A stretch of DNA of 64,000 bases from Rhodococcus sp. HNM0569. Its GTDB lineage: Bacteria > Actinomycetota > Actinomycetes > Mycobacteriales > Mycobacteriaceae. Every line of letters begins with the position of its first letter. The stretch's first letter is position 1. A model generated the notes under the pieces. The model did not search any database and was not told where the DNA came from. It saw only the letters and a list, made by a program, of their open reading frames with translations. The stretch lies in contig NZ_JAASAE010000006.1 in the NCBI RefSeq assembly GCF_012726205.1, positions 227,916-291,915 on the forward strand, given 5' to 3'. Of this stretch, positions 34,911 to 42,925 are shown piece after piece. The position numbers and the translations under genes are program-made.

Positions 34911-36218
34911 ATGCCCGTACTCACCCCCTCCCGCGGCTTCCGGCCGCCCGGCCCGAAGGGCCACCCGCACCTACCCGGCCCGACGCGCTCGGCACCGACC
35001 TGGTCCGGTGCGCTCACCGTGCTCACCACCGCCGCCCTCGTCGCCGCGTGCGGCAACGGCGGCGCCGACGACGTGAGCGCCACCCCCGTCGACCACGCGA
35101 CGCCGCGCGTCGCGCTCTCCTACGACGGCGGCATCATGGTTCTGGACGGCACACCGAACGGGCACGGCCCGCTCGACCTCGTGGCAGACCTCCCGACCAC
35201 CGACATCGCGGGCGCCGACGTCCCCTCGGGCCTGGTCCGGCTCGATCCCGCGGGCGACGACCGCCACGTCGCGATCAGCGCCGGCCCCGGATTCTCGATG
35301 CTCGACCTCGGCACCTGGAGCGACGGCGCCGCGCACTGGACCGCCGACCCCGCCACGACCGGCATCCGGTTCGGCGCGGAGGAACCCGGCCACGTGGTGC
35401 CGCACGCCGGGCGCACCGCACTGTTCGACGACGGCACCGGACTGGTGCGCGTCTTCGATCCCGCGCAACTCGCATCGGGCGAGACGCCCGCGACGACCGA
35501 GTACACGACCCCGTCGCCGCACCATGGCGTCGCGATCCCACTCGACGACGGAGGCCTCGTCGTGACGGACGGCACGGAAGACGAAAGGCACACCGTGCGC
35601 GCGTTGGACGCGGACGGGCACGAGATCGCGCGTACCGACGACTGCCCGGGCGTGCACGGGGAATCGCTCGCGCGCGGCGCGATCGTGCTCGGCTGCGAGA
35701 ACGGTGCCGTCGTGTTCTCCGGAGGCACGTTCACCAAGCTCGCGGCACCCGACGTATACGGCCGCATCGGCAATCACGCGTCGGACGAGTCGTCGCCGGT
35801 CGTGCTCGGCGACTACAAGACCGATCCCGACGCCGAACTCGAACGGCCCGAACGTATCTCGCTGGTCGATACCGAGCGCGGCGAGATCGCACTCGTCGAC
35901 CTCGGCACGAGCTACTCGTTCCGCTCGCTCGCACGCGGCCCGCACGGCGAAACCGTCGTGCTCGGAACCGACGGCGCGCTGCACGTCGTCGAACCGGATA
36001 CCCGGGCGGTGACCGGCGTGGTGCCGGTGATCGACGCATGGACCGAACCCGAACGGTGGCAGGCGCCGCGGCCCGCGGTCTTCACGATCGATCACACTAC
36101 GTACGTGACCGATCCGGCGCGCAGCATGCTGCACACGGTCGACCTCGAGTCGGCCCGCGTGACGTCGTCGACACCGCTTCCCCACGTGCCGAACGAGATC
36201 AGCGGCACCACAGGCTGA
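34911..36218 (+). CDS. aztD: AztD-like zinc-binding lipoprotein (beta-propeller metallochaperone)
   Basis: 435 residues. Lipoprotein signal: hydrophobic LTVLTTAALVAAC with lipobox Cys47, then GNGGADD. The rest is blade-like repeats (VALSYDGGIMVLDG, HVAISAGPGFSMLDLGTW, GVAIPLDDGGLVVTDG, LVDTERGEIALVDLG, LHVVEPDTRAVTGVV). Conserved His/Cys sites recall AztD: GHVVPHAGRTALFDDG, PHHGVAIPL, DDCPGVHGESLARGAIVLGCENG and GRIGNHASDES. AztD passes zinc to the substrate-binding protein AztC of an ABC importer in Paracoccus; aztABC are not in the window. A Zur-like box over the promoter supports a zinc role. The 46-residue N-region is long for a signal but no better start is visible. Confidence 0.75.
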   Translation: MPVLTPSRGFRPPGPKGHPHLPGPTRSAPTWSGALTVLTTAALVAACGNGGADDVSATPVDHATPRVALSYDGGIMVLDGTPNGHGPLDLVADLPTTDIAGADVPSGLVRLDPAGDDRHVAISAGPGFSMLDLGTWSDGAAHWTADPATTGIRFGAEEPGHVVPHAGRTALFDDGTGLVRVFDPAQLASGETPATTEYTTPSPHHGVAIPLDDGGLVVTDGTEDERHTVRALDADGHEIARTDDCPGVHGESLARGAIVLGCENGAVVFSGGTFTKLAAPDVYGRIGNHASDESSPVVLGDYKTDPDAELERPERISLVDTERGEIALVDLGTSYSFRSLARGPHGETVVLGTDGALHVVEPDTRAVTGVVPVIDAWTEPERWQAPRPAVFTIDHTTYVTDPARSMLHTVDLESARVTSSTPLPHVPNEISGTTG

Positions 36219-36250
36219 CCGACCACGCGAAAGCGCTGTGCAGGTAGCCC

Positions 36251-36299
36251 CCGACCGGTACCGTCGGCACGGTCGTACCAGGAACGGCACGGTCGTGCC
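36251..36299 (+). promoter_or_regulatory. Tandem operator-like palindromes in front of the polysaccharide operon
   Basis: GGCACGGTCGTACC (36266-36279) and GGCACGGTCGTGCC (36286-36299) are near-identical inverted repeats (arms GGCACG/CGTGCC, 2-base centre) whose starts are exactly 20 bases apart, two helical turns. A third palindrome, CCGACCGGTACCGTCGG, sits at 36251-36267. All lie within 70 bases of the operon's first start codon. Confidence 0.55.
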
Positions 36300-36320
36300 G
36301 ACCGGACCGAAGGGGGCGCG

Positions 36321-38291
36321 ATGCGCTGGGGCACACGAGTTCGCCGGACAACCGCCTTGGTCGTCGCAGGCCTCGTGTCCACGATCGTGCTCGCCACTCC
36401 CGCCGGACACGCACAACCCACCGATTCTCCCGCGCCCGCGCCGGGCACCACGCAACTCGGTCTCGGGACACTCGGTCTCGGTGAGGACATCACATTCCGT
36501 GGCAACCAGGACCAGGTCTCACTCGCCGTGCCTGTGCCGCAGGGCCTTTCCCCGACAGCACTCACCGGCACGGTCGACCTGCCCGCCAACCTCGCCCGCG
36601 GTTGGATCGACGTCGTATCGGACGATCGCACTCTCGCACGTGTCGAACTTCCCGCCTCCCCCACGGCGAGCGGCCCGATCACGATTCCGCTCACCGGCGC
36701 ACGGATCGACACGAATGCCGTCGTGGTCGAGCTGCGGCTGACACTCCTTCCGCTCGACGGTATCTGCCCCGACGACTGGTCGGGCCGCAGCGTCACACTG
36801 CACGACGTCGCCGTCGGCTACGACGGCACCGCGACGAACCCCACGGTCGTCGCCGACTTCCTGCCTCCCGTTCTCGAACAGCTGCGCGTGTACGTTCCAC
36901 CGTCGCCGGACGCCGCGGAGGCCGACGGCGCCGTCGAGGCGGCGGCCGCTCTGGTCGCGCACTACGGCAACCAGCATCCGCGAGTCGAGTTGCGGCCGTT
37001 GCCCGCGGACGGCCGACCCGACCTTGCCGACAGCCCGTTCAGCCGGTCGGTCGTGATCCTCCGCGGCGACGAGGCGGCGACCGAGTTGGTCCCGGTCCCG
37101 GAAGGTCCTGCCGCACTCGCACTCCGCGGCGACGGCGACCAGCTGACCGACCAGGTGCGTCTGCTCACGAGCAATGTGTCGGCGCTCGCCGTCGACAGCA
37201 AGGCGACGGCAGGGTCGATGGACGCGCCTCCCGAGCTGCGCGGAGACGGCTCCACCTTCGCCGATCTCGGAATCGGTACCCTCACCTCCACCTCACACGG
37301 CCGCGTACAGGTGAGCGCGTCGATCAACCAGGACCGGATCGGGCACGCGGTCCGGGGCATGCGCGTACACCTGCAGGGCAACTACACTCCCCTGCCCGCG
37401 TCGCAGAGCGGACTGATCACGGTCTCGGTCGGTAACGACGTCCTCGCTTCCTGGGCCGCCGACGCGAGCGGGCAGATCGACCGCTGGGTCGAGATTCCCG
37501 ACGCGGATCTCGAACGGAACACGACGCTCGACGTCACGCTCGAGACCACCGGTGCCACGACGCAGTGCGGGCTCGAGCAACCGATCACGTTGACTCTGCT
37601 GCCACAGAGCCAGGTGCGCACGGATCCGGCCGAGGGCGGCGGCACATCCGGCTTCCAGGCACTGCCCCAAGCGCTCGAGCCGGCATTCGACGTCGCGGGC
37701 AGCGAAGGAGATTTCGACGACCTCGCGCGGGCGGTGTCGATCGTGACCGGGTTGCAGAGCATCACCACCGCGCGCCTCGAACCCACGTGGGTGCCGATGG
37801 AGGAGGCGGTCTCGTCCGAACGCCCCGCGGTACTGGTGATCGCCGACGGGCAGATCCCGGACGGCATCGACCTCCCGCTCGACGCGTCCCAGGACACGAC
37901 CCTCGAGCTGACGTACCCGGACGACGGCGGCCGGAGCACCGTCACGCTCGGCTCGGGTGCACAGTTCGCGTCCTTGCAGACCACGTGGGACGGCACGCGA
38001 CAGCTCGTCGTCGCCGATGCGACGAGCGTGCCGACCGAGCTCGACCGCACGCTCGACTGGCTGGCCGCCGATCCCCAGCGCTGGCCCGGCCTCACCGGCG
38101 ACATCCTCTTCACGGCGCAAGGCCGTGAGCCCGTCGAACTGTCGTTGCAGCAGCAGGCCGTCCCGCCGACGGATGCGGGCACGTCCGGGGTGGTGCGGGC
38201 GGTTCTCGTATCGGTAGCGGTCCTCGTGGTGGTCGGCATCGCCCTCGCGATCTGGTTCACGCGCAGGCGGCCCGGGCGCTCCGCGCAGTGA
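36321..38291 (+). CDS. BcsB-like membrane-anchored extracytoplasmic subunit of a polysaccharide synthase
   Basis: 656 residues. A signal peptide (1-32, ending ATPAGHAQ) is followed by a large outer-face region and one C-terminal helix at about 626-647 with a basic cytoplasmic end (TRRRPGRSAQ). Blocks as in cellulose synthase BcsB: LGLGEDITFRGNQDQVSLAVPVP at the start (split at ITF), ELRLTLLPLDGICPDDWSGRSVTLHD, FLPPVLEQLRVYVPPSP, SADAAE-like Ala-rich helix EAAAALVAHYGNQHPRVEL, and VHLQGNYTPLPASQSGLITVSVGNDVL (parts). BcsB guides the growing glucan out of the synthase pore. ATG at 36321 with AAGGGGG upstream. First gene of a four-gene operon with a processive GT2. Confidence 0.72.
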   Translation: MRWGTRVRRTTALVVAGLVSTIVLATPAGHAQPTDSPAPAPGTTQLGLGTLGLGEDITFRGNQDQVSLAVPVPQGLSPTALTGTVDLPANLARGWIDVVSDDRTLARVELPASPTASGPITIPLTGARIDTNAVVVELRLTLLPLDGICPDDWSGRSVTLHDVAVGYDGTATNPTVVADFLPPVLEQLRVYVPPSPDAAEADGAVEAAAALVAHYGNQHPRVELRPLPADGRPDLADSPFSRSVVILRGDEAATELVPVPEGPAALALRGDGDQLTDQVRLLTSNVSALAVDSKATAGSMDAPPELRGDGSTFADLGIGTLTSTSHGRVQVSASINQDRIGHAVRGMRVHLQGNYTPLPASQSGLITVSVGNDVLASWAADASGQIDRWVEIPDADLERNTTLDVTLETTGATTQCGLEQPITLTLLPQSQVRTDPAEGGGTSGFQALPQALEPAFDVAGSEGDFDDLARAVSIVTGLQSITTARLEPTWVPMEEAVSSERPAVLVIADGQIPDGIDLPLDASQDTTLELTYPDDGGRSTVTLGSGAQFASLQTTWDGTRQLVVADATSVPTELDRTLDWLAADPQRWPGLTGDILFTAQGREPVELSLQQQAVPPTDAGTSGVVRAVLVSVAVLVVVGIALAIWFTRRRPGRSAQ

Positions 38292-38304
38292 CGGCGGCGT
38301 CGGC

Positions 38305-39774
38305 ATGGCCCTGAACACCCAGTCACGGCGCATCGTCGATTCCCTCGCCAGGCGCTGGGTTCTCATCGTGGCGCTCACCGGAGCGGCCTTCTGGAAGACC
38401 TGGGCGAACCTGTGGCGTGATGCCGCCGAGGGTGTCGCGACGGGATACGTGTTCGTACTCCCGCTGTTGTGCGCGGTCGCGTGCGTGGGGGTTTCGCTTC
38501 GACGCCGCGAGGAACTGCCGATCCACGACCGGCAGACCGACACGATCGTGGGCACGATCCTGCTGCTGCTGTCGCTCGGCGTGCAGGCGCTGCTCGTGCC
38601 TCGGCTCGAACGGTTCTACACCGCACTGCACATCGACGTGCTCGGCGTGGTGGTGTTCGTGCTCGGCTGCTGCGTGCTGTTGTTCGGTACCCGCCCCACC
38701 GCGCGATTCTGGCCGGTGTGGCTCATGGCCGCCGTGCTCAACCCGCTCGGATACCGCTTCTTCGGTGTACTGATCGGCGGCGGGCCGCTCGGCAACGGCC
38801 TGTTGATGGTGATCGTCGCGGCGTTCGCGACGTCGATCGCCGTGTCCCGAGACCGCACGCGGGCCGTGGTCGCGTTCGTCTCGACGCTCGTCGTCGGCCT
38901 CGTCGTGCTGTCCCTCGTCATCCGCTACGCGCAGTACCCGTCGATCATCGTGCTGCAGCTCGTGCCGTCGACGTCGGCCGCGGTCGTGGTGGGTGGCTCC
39001 TTCTACTTCTGGCATCGCCGTGGCGCGAGCAAGGCTCCTCTCGACCGCCCGCTCGTTCCGCCCGCGAACAGTGCGAGCCGACAGAACATCTCGATCGTCC
39101 TGACCATCGTGGTGGCCGCGGGAATCACGATGGCGATCCCGTTGCCGCCGCGTCCGTCGGCCGAGCTCGCTGCGGGTCCGCGGCTGCCTGACAGCCCGGG
39201 GCTCGCGGTACCCGAAGGCTGGACCGAACAGACGCTGACCACCTACCGTTGGCCCGCCCGCTACATCGATCGTTCGGCCACGCTCACCCGCCAGAGCCTC
39301 GTCGCGGACGACGTCGTCCCCGGCTGGGACACGCAGGGGCGCAGACGCGTCGTGCAACTCGACGTCCTGACGATACCGGAACCCGCCACCCTGCTGACCT
39401 TTCCGGTCGAGGGGACCTACGAGGTGCAGCGCGCCCGGGTCAGTGCCCCGGTCCACATGGACATCGGGCGGGGCATCACGGCGACCCTGTTCACCGCCGT
39501 CGACGACAAACTGCTCGTCACGTGGAGCAATTTGAGTTTCGCGTGGACCAACGACGCCCACCACAGCCAGCGCGTGTCGCTCGTGAGCGTCGACGACCAC
39601 GACCCCGGCGCACCGTTCCCCGAACCGCGGCCGTCGATGCCGTCGATCGGACGAAATCTGTTGTCGATCGTGCTCCGCGGCGGGTCCTCGGTCAGCGACC
39701 GTCAACCGACGTACAAGGACCGCACCATGTTGGAGTCGGTGGCACGCGAGATCGTGGAGGCGCAGCAATGGTGA
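38305..39774 (+). CDS. Polytopic membrane protein, exosortase-like core without catalytic Cys, with outer C-terminal domain
   Basis: 489 residues. About nine membrane helices fill residues 17-281. The first part recalls exosortases: WKTWANLW, then ATGYVFVLPLLCAVACVGVSLRRREE at the place of the family's HGFLVP segment, and the pairs of helices around FYTALHIDVLGVVVFVLGCCVLLFG and FWPVWLMAAVLNPLGYRFFG. No Cys follows where exosortases have their catalytic (E)ACSG motif. The last about 200 residues are hydrophilic and outside (SLVADDVVPGWDTQGRRRVVQLDV ...), a little like EpsI domains that accompany exosortases. Between a BcsB-like and a GT2 gene it probably belongs to polymer synthesis or export. 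No function is assigned. The stop overlaps the GT2 start by seven bases. Confidence 0.5.
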   Translation: MALNTQSRRIVDSLARRWVLIVALTGAAFWKTWANLWRDAAEGVATGYVFVLPLLCAVACVGVSLRRREELPIHDRQTDTIVGTILLLLSLGVQALLVPRLERFYTALHIDVLGVVVFVLGCCVLLFGTRPTARFWPVWLMAAVLNPLGYRFFGVLIGGGPLGNGLLMVIVAAFATSIAVSRDRTRAVVAFVSTLVVGLVVLSLVIRYAQYPSIIVLQLVPSTSAAVVVGGSFYFWHRRGASKAPLDRPLVPPANSASRQNISIVLTIVVAAGITMAIPLPPRPSAELAAGPRLPDSPGLAVPEGWTEQTLTTYRWPARYIDRSATLTRQSLVADDVVPGWDTQGRRRVVQLDVLTIPEPATLLTFPVEGTYEVQRARVSAPVHMDIGRGITATLFTAVDDKLLVTWSNLSFAWTNDAHHSQRVSLVSVDDHDPGAPFPEPRPSMPSIGRNLLSIVLRGGSSVSDRQPTYKDRTMLESVAREIVEAQQW

Positions 39775-41273
39775 ACTCCGCACGCGGTGGTCCCCGGGAC
39801 GACGCCGAGTTCGCGCAGGCGGCGCTGCACGACGCGGTGGCAGGCCTGCGCGAACGGCACCCGATCTCCTCGGCATCCGTGGCGTTCTACCCATGGCAGA
39901 AACGGACGGGCCTCGCCCTGCTCGGCGTCGTGATCGTCTGCGCTGCACTGTTCCTCGTGCCCACCCTGGTCGTGCTCACGCTGGTGTGCACGATCGGCTA
40001 TCTGTGGACCCTGGCCGACCGTCTGCTGTTGTTCTTCCGCGGTCTCGACGGCAGCGCGATCGTCCATGTCAGCGACGACGACGCCCGTGCGGTGCCGGAC
40101 GACGAGCTGCCGTCCTACACCGTGCTGGTGCCCGCGTACGCCGAGCCGGAAGTGATCGGCCAGCTGATCGAGAACATGGCCGCACTCGACTATCCGAGGG
40201 ACAAGCTTCAGGTGCTGCTGTTGCTCGAAGCGGACGATGCCCCGACCATCGACGCGGCACGAGATGCCTTCGACAGCGAGTTCGTCGAGATCCTGCTCGT
40301 CCCCGCCGCGCAGCCCCGGACGAAGCCGAAGGCGTGCAACTTCGGCTTCCACTACGCCACCGGAGAGATCGTCACGATCTTCGACGCGGAGGACCGTCCG
40401 GAGCCGTTGCAGTTGCGACGCGCGGCGGTCGCGTTCACCCGCCTCCCGGCGAACACCGCGTGCGTCCAGGCGGAACTGGCCTTCCACAACGGAAGCCAGA
40501 ACCTGCTGACGGCGTGGTTCACCGCGGACTATGCGCTGTGGTTCCGATTCGTGCTTCCCGGGTTGATGCACAGCACCTCCCCCATTCCGCTCGGCGGCAC
40601 GTCGAACCACCTGCGCCGCACGGTCCTCGAGGAGATCGGCACGTGGGATCCGTACAACGTCACCGAGGACGCCGACCTCGGGGTGCGGATCGCGGAGTCG
40701 GGATACCGCACCGCCGTGCTCGCGTCGGTGACCCTCGAGGAGGCCAACAGCGATCCGATCAACTGGATCCGCCAGAGATCGCGGTGGTACAAGGGCTACC
40801 TCCAGACCTTCCTCGTCCACACGCGCCGCCCGGCGCACCTGTTGAAGAGCCTCGGCCCGGTGGGCCTGTCCCGGCTGATCACCCTCATGGCGGGCACCCC
40901 GATCATTGCCTGCCTGAACATGGTCTTCTGGCTGATCAGCGTCTCGTGGTTCCTCGGCCAGCCGTCGGTCGTGCAGGCCGAGTTTCCCTGGTACGTCTAC
41001 TTTCCGGCACTCGTCTCGCTCGTCGTGGGCAACTCCGCGGTCCTGTACATGAACGTCGTGGCCTGCCGCGAGACGGGCAACTCGGCGCTGCTCGTCGCCG
41101 CGCTGACCTCGCCGCTCTACTGGGTGCTGATGTCGATCGCGGCGATCAAGGGGACGTACCAGCTGCTCCGCAATCCGTCCTACTGGGAGAAGACCTTCCA
41201 CGGCCTGCCCGGCACCGGCCCACGCGCATCGGTCGCCGAGAAGGCCGAGCCACCGCCGGGGACCTCGCCGTGA
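39768..41273 (+). CDS. Processive family 2 glycosyltransferase (BcsA/cellulose-synthase-like)
   Basis: 501 residues. Two N-terminal membrane helices (about 43-80), then the GT-A domain (about 115-350): YTVLVPAYAEPEVIGQLIENM, metal/UDP site IVTIFDAEDRPEP with Asp206 and Asp209, catalytic base TEDADLG (Asp301), and the acceptor/processivity motif QRSRW at 336-340. Four to five helices close the protein. The complete D,D,D,QxxRW set marks a beta-glycan synthase that polymerises and secretes. The PilZ domain of BcsA is missing, so c-di-GMP control as in proteobacteria is not expected. ATG at 39768 has GGAGG eight bases upstream. Works with the BcsB-like subunit. Confidence 0.85.
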   Translation: MVNSARGGPRDDAEFAQAALHDAVAGLRERHPISSASVAFYPWQKRTGLALLGVVIVCAALFLVPTLVVLTLVCTIGYLWTLADRLLLFFRGLDGSAIVHVSDDDARAVPDDELPSYTVLVPAYAEPEVIGQLIENMAALDYPRDKLQVLLLLEADDAPTIDAARDAFDSEFVEILLVPAAQPRTKPKACNFGFHYATGEIVTIFDAEDRPEPLQLRRAAVAFTRLPANTACVQAELAFHNGSQNLLTAWFTADYALWFRFVLPGLMHSTSPIPLGGTSNHLRRTVLEEIGTWDPYNVTEDADLGVRIAESGYRTAVLASVTLEEANSDPINWIRQRSRWYKGYLQTFLVHTRRPAHLLKSLGPVGLSRLITLMAGTPIIACLNMVFWLISVSWFLGQPSVVQAEFPWYVYFPALVSLVVGNSAVLYMNVVACRETGNSALLVAALTSPLYWVLMSIAAIKGTYQLLRNPSYWEKTFHGLPGTGPRASVAEKAEPPPGTSP

Positions 41274-42910
41274 AGACGACGCGCGCATTGTTCTGGTCCG
41301 CGACGGCGCTGTACGCCGCGGTGGGGCTCTATCTGGCCTTCGACGCGCAGTTCTTCCTCGGCGACTCCCTGTCGCGCGTCGCGGCTGCACGCACCGTCTT
41401 CTTCAGCAACGACCCGCATCTCGCGGCGATCGGATTCATCTTCACCCCGCTCACGGCCTTGGCACAGCTGCCCACCATCCTGCTGAGCCATTGGTGGACG
41501 GAGGTGAGCGCGTACGCCGTGACGGCCCTCGCCGTTTCCGCACCCTTCATGGCGGGGGCGGTGGTGCAGATCTACAAGATCGGCCGCGACCGCGGTGTCC
41601 CGACGTGGCTGCTGTGGCTGGTCACCGCGGTCTTCGCACTCAATCCGCTGGTGCTGTTCTACGGAGCGAACGGCATGAGCGAAGCGCCGTTCGTGTTTCT
41701 GCTGTGCTGGTCGGCGCGACGCCTGATCCGGTGGACCGCCACCGACGATGTGCACGATCTCGTCCTGGCCGGCATCGCGCTCGCGATCGGCTATCTTGCG
41801 CGCTACGACGCGCTCGCGGCCGCCGGGAGCGTGACCGTCCTCGTGTTCGCCGTGACGTTCCTACGCTCGCGCCAGCCCACGAGAGTGAGCCGTCTTCGGC
41901 AGGCTTTCATCGACGCGGTCCTCGTCGCCCTTCCCGTCTTCGTCGCCTTCTTCGTCTGGAGTTTCACGAGTTGGTTGATCACCGGCGAGGCCCTGCAACA
42001 GGTCAGTTCGAGTTACGGCAACAGTGCCATCCTCGAACAGAGCGGCGGCGGCGCGGCGAACGTGCTCGGTGCCCTCGCGTTCTCGCTCGCCGAAACGGCG
42101 GTCACGGGGCCTGCACTGCCCGTCCTGATCCCCCTCGTGGCGGCCCTCGCGTGGCGCCGTCGCGATCCGGAACCGCTCGTCGCGCTCGTGGCGTTCGGTT
42201 CCGTACTCGCGTTCGCGACGCTGACGTACGCACTCGGCTCGACCTTCCCGTTCCTCCGCTTCTACATCGCCGCGCTCCCGCTCATGCTCGTGCTCACGTA
42301 TCAGCTCGTTCCTGCTCGCGGGGTGCTCACCGCCCGCCGGGAGGGGCCCAACAGCACCCCTCGCCACACCGACGGCGGGGACCGGCGGCCGCTGAGCGCC
42401 CTCGCGGCAGTCCTGGTGGTCGCGACGCCGGTGGTCACCGCGGCGTTCATGACGTCGGCGACGCTCGCGCCACAGGAGTACGCGCTCGAGGCTCTCGTGC
42501 GTCCCGGAGCCGACCCCGGGAGCGCGAAACGCGCGGACCAAGACGCGATCCTGCAGTCCTTCCGCACCGAGCGTGAGCTCGCACGCTATCTCGACAGCCT
42601 CGGGCTCCCGGACGGCTCGGTGGTGATGGACACGGTGTACGGCTTCGCGGTCTACACGGCGACCGAGCGGCCCGAGACCTTCGTCGTGCCGTCGGACTTC
42701 GATTTCACCGAGATCCTCAACGACCCGGCCGGGCACGGTGTCCGGTACATCCTGTCGGTCCCCGACGTCGGCCGCGGCACCTCCGACGCCACCAACCGCC
42801 GGTACCCGACGCTCTACGACACCGGCGCCGACATCGCGACCCTCGAGCTGGAGATTCCGAACACGGGTGCGGACCAACCGGTCTGGCGGCTCTACCGGGT
42901 CCTCGGCTGA
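41270..42910 (+). CDS. Polytopic glycosyltransferase of ArnT/PMT-like (GT-C) type
   Basis: 546 residues, about ten to eleven membrane helices to residue 420 and an outer C-terminal domain of about 120 residues. An acidic pair in the first outer loop (FDAQFFLGDSLSRVAAA) follows helix 1 as in GT-C enzymes, and NPLVLFYGANGMSEAPFVFLLCWS (about 122-145, read in parts) is the helix pair typical of the GT39/GT83 fold. It would use a polyprenyl-phosphate sugar to decorate a polymer or protein on the outer face. The GTG start at 41270 overlaps the GT2 stop by four bases, so it closes the four-gene operon. Sugar donor not readable from sequence. Confidence 0.7.
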   Translation: MKTTRALFWSATALYAAVGLYLAFDAQFFLGDSLSRVAAARTVFFSNDPHLAAIGFIFTPLTALAQLPTILLSHWWTEVSAYAVTALAVSAPFMAGAVVQIYKIGRDRGVPTWLLWLVTAVFALNPLVLFYGANGMSEAPFVFLLCWSARRLIRWTATDDVHDLVLAGIALAIGYLARYDALAAAGSVTVLVFAVTFLRSRQPTRVSRLRQAFIDAVLVALPVFVAFFVWSFTSWLITGEALQQVSSSYGNSAILEQSGGGAANVLGALAFSLAETAVTGPALPVLIPLVAALAWRRRDPEPLVALVAFGSVLAFATLTYALGSTFPFLRFYIAALPLMLVLTYQLVPARGVLTARREGPNSTPRHTDGGDRRPLSALAAVLVVATPVVTAAFMTSATLAPQEYALEALVRPGADPGSAKRADQDAILQSFRTERELARYLDSLGLPDGSVVMDTVYGFAVYTATERPETFVVPSDFDFTEILNDPAGHGVRYILSVPDVGRGTSDATNRRYPTLYDTGADIATLELEIPNTGADQPVWRLYRVLG

Positions 42911-42925
42911 CCGCTCGACGCGGCG

